From a bacterium (GTDB taxonomy: Bacteria > Zhuqueibacterota > QNDG01 > DTFT01), in assembly GCA_030372965.1 (NCBI GenBank), contig JAUCQC010000070.1, forward strand, positions 1 to 39,655: DNA of 39,655 nucleotides. The letters run 5' to 3'. How positions within the stretch are numbered: position 1 is the stretch's first letter; every line of letters starts with the position of its first letter. Shown piece after piece: positions 1-10,000 of the stretch. Under the pieces are notes generated by a model that was not told the origin of the DNA, searched no databases, and was given only the letters and a program-made list of their open reading frames with translations. Position numbers and translations under genes: made by a program.

Positions 1-41
1 TTCGGAACTCGTCGGCAGCGTCAGATGTGTATAAGAGACAG
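1..41. other. Nextera read-1 sequencing adapter (artefact)
   Basis: Positions 9-41 match the Illumina Nextera read-1 oligonucleotide, with the 19-base Tn5 mosaic end AGATGTGTATAAGAGACAG at 23-41. The first eight bases may be an i5 index or residual assembly sequence. This is library sequence and not part of the genome. Any open frame crossing position 41 is artificial. Confidence 0.97.
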
Positions 42-192
42 ACCAGGCGGCGCGTGGCCCGTGTATCCAGACTGACGCCGAGGCCAGCGGCGCCAGAGCC
101 GCGGAAGTGGTCCACATCATTTTACGGACCGAGTCATTGTCGCGGATGAAGGGAAGGCTTCCCCCGAGAAAACGCGCATTTGCGGATGTCAT
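42..192 (-). CDS. rnfD: RnfD, N-terminal fragment (ion-translocating electron transport complex subunit D)
   Basis: The start codon at 190-192 overlaps the rnfC stop codon as ATGA, with GGAGG five bases upstream. About 50 codons remain before the adapter. The visible N-terminus reads LPFIRDNDSVRKMMW, which resembles the RnfD family start (pattern PHIRsgdSvrkiMW), followed by the beginning of the first membrane segment (Ala/Leu-rich). RnfD is a membrane subunit carrying covalently bound flavin in the Rnf complex, which couples ferredoxin oxidation and NAD reduction to ion transport. The rest of the gene is missing because the contig ends. The rnfC-rnfD order fits an rnfCDGEAB-type operon. The call rests on a short match plus position. 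Confidence 0.8.
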
Positions 193-1544
193 TCGGCCTC
201 CCGTCCGGGAGCCGGGACCGGCGGGAACATGCGGACCAGCGACCGTCCGGCCGGGCAGATATAGGCGCATGAGCCGCAACGGATGCAGGAGGCGACGCCT
301 TCCAGCCGCGCCAGGTTCTCCAGGCCGTCCAGAAGGAAAGCCTCGATCCGGTACGGGGCCAGCCCAGCGGGACAGCAGTCGGCGCAGCGGCCGCAGCGGA
401 TGCAGGCGGTTTCCGGAAGGGAGGCGAAGCCGCGGCCGTCCAGGACCGTCAGACCGGTTGTCCGCGACGTGACCGGGACCGCGTCGGAGGAGAGGGCCGC
501 GCCGGACATGGGACCGCCGTGAAGGAGCAGAACCGTGTCCGACGCGTATCCGCCGCAGGCCGAGACGCACGCCGAGACCGGGGCGCCCAGGGGCACTGAA
601 AGATTCCGGGGGTTCCGTATGCCGTTTCCGGCCACGGTGAGCACGCGCCGGGTCTGGGGCAGGCCCCGGATCACCGCGTCGGTCACGGCCAGAGTCGCGG
701 TGACGCTCTGCACCCGGACTCCCGTTCTCGCGTACCGTCTTGATCCGGAGGAATCCGTCCCGAGGCCAAGGGACGCCAGCAGCGGCCCTTCGCTGTGGCC
801 GGGATACTTGGAGTCGAGATAGAGGATGGACACGGAACGGAGCCGGCGAACCGCCTTCCGCAGGGACCGGAGCAGTCCTCGGTTGTCCGACGGAACCGCG
901 ATGATGCCTCTGCGTCCGCCGGTCATCCGCATGGTCAGGCGCAGGCCGAGCACGATTTCAGCGGAGCGCTCGACCAGAAGGCGGTGGTCGGAAGCGAGAT
1001 ACGGTTCGGATTCCATGGCATTGACGACCACGGTGTGGACGGCGGCGGCCGGTACGGACGGGGACGCGTCCGCCGGCGGATTCAGTCGTTCGGCCGTGAA
1101 ACCGGCGCGGCCGAACGGTTCCGCCACACCGGCTTCCAGCACGCGGTGACGCAGTTCTTCCGGGGATTTTTCCAGAAAGGATTCGTGTCCGTGTTCCGGG
1201 TGGGTCTCCGGCCGGCCCGCGGCGCCCGGGGTTCCGGTCTCCTCCATCACGCGAATCACGAGGGACCGGACCTCCGGGCCTTCCGGAACGGGCCGGGGAG
1301 CGATCGAGGTAATGGTGCCGGGGGCCGAGGCGTGCAGGGGAAAACCGTCCGCGGTCCGCGCCACGACCTGTCCGGCGAGGACACGGTCGCCCTTGTGGAC
1401 CAGGGGGATGAAGCGGGTTCCCGGGGGAACCTCCAGCGGCCAGATCAGCTGATCGGGAAGCGGAAGTTCGGTGATGGGGAGATTCTGCGTTTCCGATTTC
1501 CGGCGCGGCGGATGCACGCCGCCCCGGAAGGTGAGGCGGGCCAT
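189..1544 (-). CDS. rnfC: RnfC, electron transport complex subunit C
   Basis: This is the peripheral NADH-interacting, iron-sulfur subunit of the Rnf complex (ferredoxin:NAD+ oxidoreductase, inner membrane). The 451-residue length is normal for the short form of the family. The N-terminus carries the RnfC signature FRGGVHPP. The central part has the NQO1/51-kDa-like region and a SLBB-type segment. The C-terminus carries two complete 4Fe-4S motifs, Cys381-384-387-391 and Cys420-423-426-430, each ending in CP. The start follows the nrdR stop by two bases, with a CAGGAG ribosome site inside the end of nrdR, and the stop overlaps rnfD. Translation is therefore probably coupled along the operon. 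It suggests an anaerobic or facultative lifestyle with Rnf-based energy conservation. Confidence 0.95.
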   Translation of the reverse strand: MARLTFRGGVHPPRRKSETQNLPITELPLPDQLIWPLEVPPGTRFIPLVHKGDRVLAGQVVARTADGFPLHASAPGTITSIAPRPVPEGPEVRSLVIRVMEETGTPGAAGRPETHPEHGHESFLEKSPEELRHRVLEAGVAEPFGRAGFTAERLNPPADASPSVPAAAVHTVVVNAMESEPYLASDHRLLVERSAEIVLGLRLTMRMTGGRRGIIAVPSDNRGLLRSLRKAVRRLRSVSILYLDSKYPGHSEGPLLASLGLGTDSSGSRRYARTGVRVQSVTATLAVTDAVIRGLPQTRRVLTVAGNGIRNPRNLSVPLGAPVSACVSACGGYASDTVLLLHGGPMSGAALSSDAVPVTSRTTGLTVLDGRGFASLPETACIRCGRCADCCPAGLAPYRIEAFLLDGLENLARLEGVASCIRCGSCAYICPAGRSLVRMFPPVPAPGREAE

Positions 1545-1546
1545 GC

Positions 1547-2026
1547 CTACTCCTGGGGGGGGTCCTGCTCCGGACCGGTTCCGTCCTGCCGGAGTCCGTT
1601 GAGCTCGCGCAGGAATTCATCCTTGTCCCTGAAATTCCGGTACACGGACGCGAACCGGACATAGGCCACTTCGTCGATCCTCCGCAGGGACTGAATGACC
1701 CCCTCCCCGATGCGGCGGCTGTCGATTTCGTTCATGAACTCCATCTCCGCCTCGATGTCGTCCGCGATCCGCTCGACGGTCTCGAAGGAGATGGGGCGCT
1801 TGGTGCAGGCGATCTGGATGCTGCGGATGAGCTTGCGGCGGTCATAGGGCTCGCGGCGGCCGTCGCTCTTAATGACGGATACGGATTTGTCCTCGATCGC
1901 CTCGACCGTGAAGAACCGTCGTCCGCATCTGAGGCAGTGGCGCTTCCGGCGGACGGCTTTCCCGTCCTGCACCAGCCGGGTGTCGACCACCCGGTCCTCG
2001 TCGATGCCGCATGCGGGGCACTTCAT
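1547..2026 (-). CDS. nrdR: Transcriptional repressor NrdR
   Basis: NrdR is a zinc-finger, ATP-cone repressor that represses ribonucleotide reductase genes in response to ATP/dATP. The 159 residues match the usual size. The N-terminal zinc ribbon uses Cys3, Cys6, Cys31 and Cys34, with the typical VVDTR and VRRKRHC segments between. The ATP-cone follows at about residues 47-137 ([14 protein letters not shown] onward). Its start overlaps the stop of the dCMP deaminase gene (ATGA). The neighbourhood (dCMP deaminase, serine hydroxymethyltransferase) is all deoxynucleotide-related, consistent with a role in DNA precursor supply. No NrdR box was identified in the window, so its targets must lie elsewhere. 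Confidence 0.97.
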   Translation of the reverse strand: MKCPACGIDEDRVVDTRLVQDGKAVRRKRHCLRCGRRFFTVEAIEDKSVSVIKSDGRREPYDRRKLIRSIQIACTKRPISFETVERIADDIEAEMEFMNEIDSRRIGEGVIQSLRRIDEVAYVRFASVYRNFRDKDEFLRELNGLRQDGTGPEQDPPQE

Positions 2027-2513
2027 GCCGGAACCGCGTCCGGTTCCCCGGCGCGGAAGAGACGCGCCTTCAGGCCGCCTTCAGCGGCCATTTCCATGGC
2101 CAGCCCGTCCGGGTATCCTTCCGCGAATATCACTTCATGTATGGAGGCGTTCAGGATCATTTTCATGCAGAGCACGCAGGGGTAGTGGGTCGTGTAGAGG
2201 ACGCACCCCTCGATGCTGGTTCCCGAGGTGGCGGCCTGGATGATGGCGTTCTGCTCCGCGTGCAGCCCCCGGCAGAGCTCGTGCCGTTCCCCCGAGGGGA
2301 TTTTCAGCCGGTCGCGGAGGCACCCGACATCGAGACAGTGCGGGAGGCCCCTCGGTACGCCGTTGTACCCGGTGGCGAGAATGCGCTTGTCCTTTACCAT
2401 GACGGCCCCGACTTTTCTCCGCAGGCAGGTCGACCGGCTGGACACCAGCCGGGTGATCTGCATGAAATACGCGTCCCACGAAGGGCGGCCGTGGGTTCCG
2501 GTTGGGGGCAGGG

Positions 2514-2517
<4 letters not shown>
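2023..2517 (-). CDS. dCMP deaminase (ComEB-type cytidine/deoxycytidylate deaminase)
   Basis: The enzyme deaminates dCMP to dUMP, feeding thymidylate synthesis in the cytoplasm. The start at 2517 was chosen because the ATG overlaps the glyA stop (ATGA) and gives a 164-residue protein of normal family size; the longer open frame upstream is a shadow of glyA. The zinc site is intact: His86-Ala-Glu88 in the HAEQNAI motif and Cys114/Cys117 in PCVLC. The [12 protein letters not shown] segment is typical of the ComEB/dCMP deaminase family, including the cysteine/histidine residues of the second zinc site. It sits between glyA and nrdR, an arrangement seen in many bacteria. Confidence 0.94.
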
Positions 2518-3812
<1,295 letters not shown>

Positions 3813-3821
3813 GGAAGGCTC

Positions 3822-4265
3822 CTATTTGCCTGTGAGTTGACGGATTTTTTCGACCCGGCGCTCGTGACGGCCACCCGATTCGAAGCCGGTTTCCAGAAAA
3901 GCGTCCGTGATCGCGGCCGCCGTGTCGGGCGGCGTGAAACTGCCGGACAGGGCCAGCACATTGGCGTCGTTGTGGCGCCGCGAGAGGCGGGCGTCCTCCT
4001 CGGTCCGGCACAGCGCCGCCCGCACGCCGGGCACCTTGTTCGCGGCGATGGACATGCCGATGCCCGTGTGGCAGACGAGCACGCCGCGGTCGGCCTTTCC
4101 CTCGGACACGGCCTTCGCCACCGCGACGCCGAAGTCCGGATAATCCACCGAATCCCTCGAATGGGTCCCGAAATCCTCGACCGTGATTCCGGCCGACGAC
4201 AGCCGCGCCTTCAGCGCCTCTTTGAGCGCGAATCCCGCGTGATCCGCTCCGATCGCTATTTTCAT
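3822..4265 (-). CDS. rpiB: Ribose-5-phosphate isomerase B
   Basis: RpiB interconverts ribose-5-phosphate and ribulose-5-phosphate in the pentose phosphate pathway. The 147-residue protein shows GADHAG at the N-terminus, VDYPDF, the catalytic cysteine loop with Cys65, and the C-terminal HERRVEKI phosphate-binding motif. The residue after the catalytic cysteine is His66 (CHTGIGMSIAANK), where the common form has Gly. The consequence is unknown and the rest of the site is conserved. It is followed by glyA after nine bases; rpiB-glyA linkage is widespread in bacteria. A GGGGAG purine stretch lies about 12 bases upstream of the start. Confidence 0.96.
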   Translation of the reverse strand: MKIAIGADHAGFALKEALKARLSSAGITVEDFGTHSRDSVDYPDFGVAVAKAVSEGKADRGVLVCHTGIGMSIAANKVPGVRAALCRTEEDARLSRRHNDANVLALSGSFTPPDTAAAITDAFLETGFESGGRHERRVEKIRQLTGK

Positions 4266-4290
4266 GAGCTGAACCGTCTCCCCGAAGCTG

Positions 4291-5556
4291 TTATTTCCGC
4301 GTGAACCATTTCTCCGCGAGCGAGGCGGACACGCTCAGCCGGATGAAACTTTCCTCGAAACCGTTGTCCGAAAGGCTTCCCCGCCTGCCGAACGCGACCG
4401 CCGCGTCCATCCGCGAGGCCGCGTTGCCGAGTGGAAGGCCGGCGCCCAGCGTGCCCGCGATCTCGCGCACCGAACCGCCCCGGCCGTCGGTCATGTAAAA
4501 CCGGCCGATGGAAAATCCGGCCCGGTAAGCCGTGCGCTTGAAGAAGCCGTCGGTGGGGAGCAGGCCGGGGAGCCATTCCAGGCCGAACGCCAGGCGTTCC
4601 GCGTCCGCCAGGTGGGGAGCGGAACGGCCGTTGACCTTCATCCGGCTCCATTCCTCGGTCGAATACTCCGCCGCGGCCAGAAATCCCTTCGGAAGCACCC
4701 CGTGCAGCCCGACGCCCCAGGCCGCGGGCATCCTGATTCTTCCCGTGTGCAGGACAGGCGTTCCGGACAGCGGATCGGCGTAGCGTTCCATTTCCGTGTC
4801 CACGTCGAATCCGGGCCGGACCGTCGCGCCCACGGACAGGACCGGGAGCGGATGCACGACGCACCCGGCCGTCAAGCCGAACCCCCGCATCCGGCTGGAC
4901 AGCAGGTCCGTGGTGCCGGTGAAGCCCGTGCCGTTGAACACGACGCGCCAGGTCTCGTCGAGCTTTCCGAAAAAGTAGTGGGCTTTCAGTCCGAAGTCGG
5001 CCCAGTGCCGGATGCGGAAGGCGAACGCGGCGTCCGCGCTGTTCAGCCCGCCCGACGCCTCGACCGATTTGTGGAAGGTTTCCCCGGCCAGGGAATCGGG
5101 ATAGGAGAGCCGGTAATCGGCGCGCGTGCAGGGCGACAGGCCGAAAGCCGACGAGAGGCCGCGTCCGAACGGCAGGGCGAGCGTGAATCCGTTGAAATTG
5201 GAATACGGGGACCGGGACGACCCGGAAGCGTCCCTGAAGGCGATGTCGTCCGAAACGTATTCAATGTCCAGCCGCGTCAGCCGGATCTCGGCCAGGGCGG
5301 CCGGGTTGCGGGAACCGGCTGAAGACGGATCCGCGAGCGAAATCGAAACGCCGCCCATTCCCGCGTACCGAGCGCCCGCGGGCCCGGCCGGATAGCCGAC
5401 ACCGCCGGAGGACAGAACCGAGGCCCCGCAGGCCGGGATGAACGGGCCGGCCGCCTGGATCAGGAGGGCCGCCCAGACCGGAAGCGGAAGCCCGAAAGCC
5501 GCCCGGAGCGGAGCCCCGGCGGACGGCGTGATTTTTCGAAGTCGGTTGGGGGTCAT
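4291..5556 (-). CDS. PorV/PorQ-like outer-membrane beta-barrel protein
   Basis: The 421-residue protein begins with a long Sec-type signal sequence (hydrophobic stretch at about residues 24-44). A segment GARYAGMGGVSISLADPSS with an Asn-Pro-Ala-Ala motif follows, as in PorV/PorQ and UPF0164-type barrel proteins of the FCB group. Alternating hydrophobic and aromatic strands continue to the end. The C-terminus (SFIRLSVSASLAEKWF) looks like the last strand of an outer-membrane barrel. The start at 5556 was preferred over an open frame reaching 5838 because it has AGGA nine bases upstream and follows the upstream gene by 20 bases. PorV-like proteins act in type IX secretion in Bacteroidota, but transport or structural roles are equally possible. 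Confidence 0.7.
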   Translation of the reverse strand: MTPNRLRKITPSAGAPLRAAFGLPLPVWAALLIQAAGPFIPACGASVLSSGGVGYPAGPAGARYAGMGGVSISLADPSSAGSRNPAALAEIRLTRLDIEYVSDDIAFRDASGSSRSPYSNFNGFTLALPFGRGLSSAFGLSPCTRADYRLSYPDSLAGETFHKSVEASGGLNSADAAFAFRIRHWADFGLKAHYFFGKLDETWRVVFNGTGFTGTTDLLSSRMRGFGLTAGCVVHPLPVLSVGATVRPGFDVDTEMERYADPLSGTPVLHTGRIRMPAAWGVGLHGVLPKGFLAAAEYSTEEWSRMKVNGRSAPHLADAERLAFGLEWLPGLLPTDGFFKRTAYRAGFSIGRFYMTDGRGGSVREIAGTLGAGLPLGNAASRMDAAVAFGRRGSLSDNGFEESFIRLSVSASLAEKWFTRK

Positions 5557-5576
5557 GCGTTTTTCCTGTCTGTGCT

Positions 5577-6722
5577 CTAGAACCGGGACGTGGGCGGCAG
5601 GGAATAGAACAGTTCCAGCCTCGGGATGAGGCTGCTGTCCGGCGCGGACCGGGAATAGGGGGCGCATCCGGCTGGATCGGAAGTTTCCATCGCTCCCTTC
5701 AGCATCAGTCCTCCGTTCCGGGCCACGCCGGAGGTCCACCGCTGCACCAGCGATGTGATCGCGACCGCGGTCGAATCGGACGAGAAGACGCCGCTCACCG
5801 AGCGGGTCGAGTCCAGGGTCGCCGGGGGCACCGTCCACGGCGAGTCGGTCACGGGGTACACGTAGAAAGAGAAATCCGGATCCGAAGCTGGGAAAACGCT
5901 CCCGGCGTCGTTGTGCAGGATGAGCCGGGCGCGGTTGATCGTGGCTTCCCGGGGGATGGCCGACACATCGAAAAACAGGAGGATGCGCTCGGCCGTTCCG
6001 TTCTGAATGCGCAGACGTCCCTCGGCCGGCCGCGTCCCGTTGCGGACCGTGAAGGCGTCTTTCCGGGTCTGGACGGTCACAGTGTCCGCAGTGTCCCCGT
6101 CCGCGATGAACAGGAGAACGGGGGAGGAGGCGACGCCCGCTTCCCGGCTGTAGAGCCTGAACACGCAGTCCGGGTCTCCGGCCCGGAGCGCGACTCCCGG
6201 CCGTCCGGCGGCGTTTTCCGGGTTCACCAGGGAGAGGGCCAGGTCCAGCGGAAGGGCGATCTCGACATCGGATGTATCGGACGCATCAACCGCGCATTCG
6301 GCGAATGGAGGCCCGGTTTCCGCGGGCCGGCTGTCCCAGGTCAGTCCGGTTTCGTCCCAGTCCGATCCGGTCTCGGAAAACAGGAGCCGAACGGCGCCTG
6401 ACGCGGAGACCGCGTACGGAAATGCCCGGAACGCCAGTACGGCCCGCGTGACGGCCGAGTCGACCGAAAGGGTGTCGAAGACGAAGAAAGCGGCGGTTTC
6501 GATTCCGGAATGTGAGCCGGTGAAGAGATGATACCCGCTGCCGCAGGAAACGGATTGCGTGAAAACCGTGTCTCTGGACGCCGTGACGAACAGCCGGTTC
6601 TCGGAGCCCGGGTTTTCCTGGTCGTACAGGCCGGACCCTACCGGAGACGCTTTTTCCTGGCCGCAGTTCAAGACAGCCAGCGCCGCACCCAGCATCCACA
6701 GAGACACCCATTTCGGTCTCAT
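5577..6722 (-). CDS. DNRLRE-domain lipoprotein
   Basis: The 381-residue protein is probably exported and lipidated: a hydrophobic signal ends at Cys20 (AVLNC), although Asn at -1 is unusual for a lipobox. Two related modules follow. The second contains ILLFFDVSAIPREATINRARL, the pattern of DNRLRE domains (beta-sandwich modules of secreted proteins), and the first a similar FFVFDTLSVDSAVTRAVL. WTSGVARNGGLMLKG near the end is also typical. It is the first gene of the minus-strand operon, with AAGGA before the ATG and a sigma70-like promoter upstream. Pairing with the barrel gene behind it suggests a cell-envelope role; the function is unknown. Confidence 0.75.
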   Translation of the reverse strand: MRPKWVSLWMLGAALAVLNCGQEKASPVGSGLYDQENPGSENRLFVTASRDTVFTQSVSCGSGYHLFTGSHSGIETAAFFVFDTLSVDSAVTRAVLAFRAFPYAVSASGAVRLLFSETGSDWDETGLTWDSRPAETGPPFAECAVDASDTSDVEIALPLDLALSLVNPENAAGRPGVALRAGDPDCVFRLYSREAGVASSPVLLFIADGDTADTVTVQTRKDAFTVRNGTRPAEGRLRIQNGTAERILLFFDVSAIPREATINRARLILHNDAGSVFPASDPDFSFYVYPVTDSPWTVPPATLDSTRSVSGVFSSDSTAVAITSLVQRWTSGVARNGGLMLKGAMETSDPAGCAPYSRSAPDSSLIPRLELFYSLPPTSRF

Positions 6723-6771
6723 GGAAATCCTTTGACTAAGTGTTTAATAATACTATTGGTAGATTGATGAC

Positions 6772-6800
6772 AGTTTACGATTTTTTTAAGCGTTTGTCAA
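6772..6800 (-). promoter_or_regulatory. Sigma70-like promoter of the minus-strand operon
   Basis: On the minus strand, TTGACA (6800-6795) is a perfect -35 box. It is followed by a 17-base spacer rich in A and T, then TAAACT (6777-6772) as -10. Transcription would start near 6765, about 43 bases before the ATG at 6722. The divergent intergenic region 6723-7002 is clearly AT-richer than the coding DNA. No equally convincing plus-strand promoter was recognised in it, although the pilus locus probably starts there. Confidence 0.6.
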
Positions 6801-7002
6801 GGTATAAAAACCGGTTCCCCTTACTGGCAAGTTTTTCCGTTCTGGTCGATTTTCAGTTTATTTTTCCTTATTTGCGAGTACTGTAATGATATGTAAATAA
6901 ATGTCTTACTGGATCGAACAGTCCCTGGTATGGCTTTTGCTTTGGAAAGTCCTGGCAATAGGAGAAAGACCCGTGAAAAACCCAACTCAAGTGAGGAATT
7001 GG

Positions 7003-10000
7003 ATGCGCACTTCAGTCGTCAGCAAGGGGGAAACGTTCCGGATCCGTGCATTGGGTCTCCTCGTCCTGTTACCACATCTCGTGTTCGGCGCGGGCGCCAC
7101 GGTGTCCTGGCAGGCCAACACGGAATCGGACCTGGCCGGTTACCAGATCTCTTACGGAACCAGCCCGAATTTCTATTCCGTGATCCTGGACGTCGGCAAT
7201 GTCACGACCTACAATGTGACGGGCCTCACCGCCGGAACCACCTATTATTTCGCCCTGACCGCGGTTGACCAGAGCGGCAACGAAAGCGAGTACTCGGCGG
7301 AAGTCGCGTACAAGGTCGAGGACACGGTGCCTCCCACGGTGGTCTCCGCGGCATGCGAGGGGGGAGACCTGGTCAAGATCGTATTCAACGAACCCGTCGA
7401 GAAAGCCTCGGCTGAACTGGCGTCCAATTATTCGATCAACAACGGCATCGTCGTGCAGGCCGCTTCGCTTCAATCGGACCTCAAAACCGTCCATCTGGTC
7501 ACCACGCAGCATTCCAACCGCTACTACATCGTCACCATTAACAACGTCAAGGACAGGGCCACGGTTCCCAACACCATCGCCGCCGGCACCACCAAGGAAT
7601 ACAGCTGGGAGGGCGGGGACCAGACGCCGCCGACGATCACCGGCGTCGAACTGATCCGGAGCGACTATCTCGTGGTCTCGTTCAGCGAGGCCCTCGACCA
7701 GGCCAGCGCCCTCGCTCTCGCCAATTACGCCATTTCACCCTCGGTCGCGATTCAGAGCATCTCGATCAACAACACGTTCAAGCAGGTCACGCTGAACACC
7801 GCCGCGCACGCCTCCGGCACGAGCTACACCCTCACCGTCAACAACGTGCGCGACGCCTCCGGATCCGCCAACGTGATCGCCGCCAATTCCAAGGCCACTT
7901 ATGTCTGCAACACCGGCGACGCGACGCCGCCGGTCCCGATCGCGGCCCGGGTCACCACCGCCACCCAGCTTCAGATCGAATTCAGCGAACCCGTCGAGAC
8001 CGTCTCGGCGCAGACGCTCGCCAATTACACGATCAGCCCGGCGCTCACCGTGTCCTCCGCCGTGCTGAACACCGCCAAGACCGCGGTGACGCTGACCACG
8101 TCGAACCATGCCGCGGGCAGCTACACCGTCACGGTCCGCGCCATCAAGGATCTGAACGCCACGCCCAACATCCTGACGTCGGCTTCTCTGAACTACGCCT
8201 ACACGCCGGCGGACGTGGTCGCGCCGACGCTGGTGCAGGCCGTGCTCAGCACCAACACCTACCTGAAGGTCACATTCAGCGAGGCCGTTGATCCGGCCAC
8301 GGCGCAGACGGCGTCCAACTACGTCATCACGCCGGCGGTCGCCGTCCAGTCGGCCATGCTCGACGTGACCCAGAAGAACGTCGTGCTGACCACCGCCCCC
8401 CACGCGGCGGGGAGCTACACCCTGAGGGTGTCCAATGTGCGCGACATCGCCAACGTGCCGAACGTGATCGCCGCCAACAGCTCGGCCGCCTACACCTACG
8501 CGCCGGGCGACGTGGAGCCGCCCTCGCTGAGAAGTGTCGCCCTGCACGGGGCGAACCTGCTGGAACTCGTGTTCAGCGAGGCGCTGGACCGGACCAGCGC
8601 CGAGACGGTTTCCAATTTCTCCATCAGCGGCGGCGTCTCCGTCACGGCGGCCTCGCTGGTCGGCACCGGGCTGAACCAGATCTATCTGACGACCGGCACG
8701 CACACGCCGGGTCAGGCCTACACCGTGACCGTCTCGGGCATCCGCGACAAGGCCGCCGTGCCGAACATCATCCCGGCCAGCATCCAGGCGGGCTACACCT
8801 ACCAGGTCGCCGACGCGGTCGCGCCGCGGCTTCTCGCGGCGTCCCTCCAGGGCGGGAACCAGTGGCTGGAGCTGACCTTCAGCGAGCCGCTCGACCCGGC
8901 CACCGCGCAGACGGCCTCCAATTACACCCTTTCGAACGGCATCCAGGTGTTGCAGGCGACCCTCAACGACGCGGGCACCGGCGTGTTCCTCAAGACCGCC
9001 GCCCACGTCCCGGGAACCGCCTACACCGTCACCGTGAAAAACGTCAAGGACCTGGCCACGCCGGGCAACGTCATCGGAGCCGACAACCAGAAGTCCTACT
9101 CCTGCGTGTCGCAGGACATCCTGGCGCCCCAGCTGGTGCGCGCCGAATTAATGGGCGTCAACCTGCTGCAGCTGGTTTTCAACGAACCGCTGGACCTGAC
9201 GACCGCCGCGAACACCGCCGGTTACACGATCAGCGGCGGCGTCTCCGTGCTCAAGGCCGCGGTCGACCACAACCAGACCCAGGTTTTTCTGACCACAACG
9301 CCGCACCAGCGGGGCGGCTACACGGTCACCGTGAAGGGGCTGAAGGACATCGCCGCTCCGCCCAACACGCTGGTCCAGGCACAGACGGCCTACACCTACA
9401 CTCCGGCCGACACCACCGCTCCCGTGCTGATTTCGACCACGGCGGTCAACGCCTACACCATCGAAGTGCTCTTCTCCGAGGCCCTGGACCGGACGTCCGC
9501 CGAGACCGTCGCCAATTACAGCGTCTCGAGCGGCGTGGTCGTGAAGTCCGCGACCCTCGACGTCGCGGCCGTCAAGGTGCTGCTGGCCACGTCGCAGCAG
9601 ATCGAGGGCTCGTACACCGTGACGGTCAACAACGTGTTCGACGCCTCGGGCAACAACCGCATCCGGAGCAACACGGTCAGCCAGTACGCGTTCGCCAGCA
9701 TCGACCTCACCAAGCCGACCATCACCGCCGTCAGCCTCCGGGGCGACAACATGCTGGTCGTCGACTTCAGCGAGGCGCTGAGCCGCGAATCCGCCCAGGC
9801 GGTTTCGAACTACCGCATCAGCAACAATGTCGAGGTGAAGAGCGCCTACCTGGCGATGAACGACAAGGAAGTCGTTCTGAGCACGTCCCCGCATTCCACC
9901 GGCACCTACGTGCTCACGGTCAACGGCGTGACGGACGCCTCGACGCAGAAGAACCCCATCGTCCAGTACTCGCAGGTGCAGTACGTCTGGAACCCGCCCG

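Noticed and set aside
6872-6899. TTGCGA...TAAATA as plus-strand promoter of the pilus locus
   Set aside because: Weak -10 match in an AT-rich stretch; many equally good alternatives exist.
6901-7002. Upstream ATG at 6901 as the start of the giant protein
   Set aside because: No ribosome site precedes it and it would add a Trp/Leu-rich stretch before an already complete signal peptide; 7003 and 6973 both have Shine-Dalgarno sequences.
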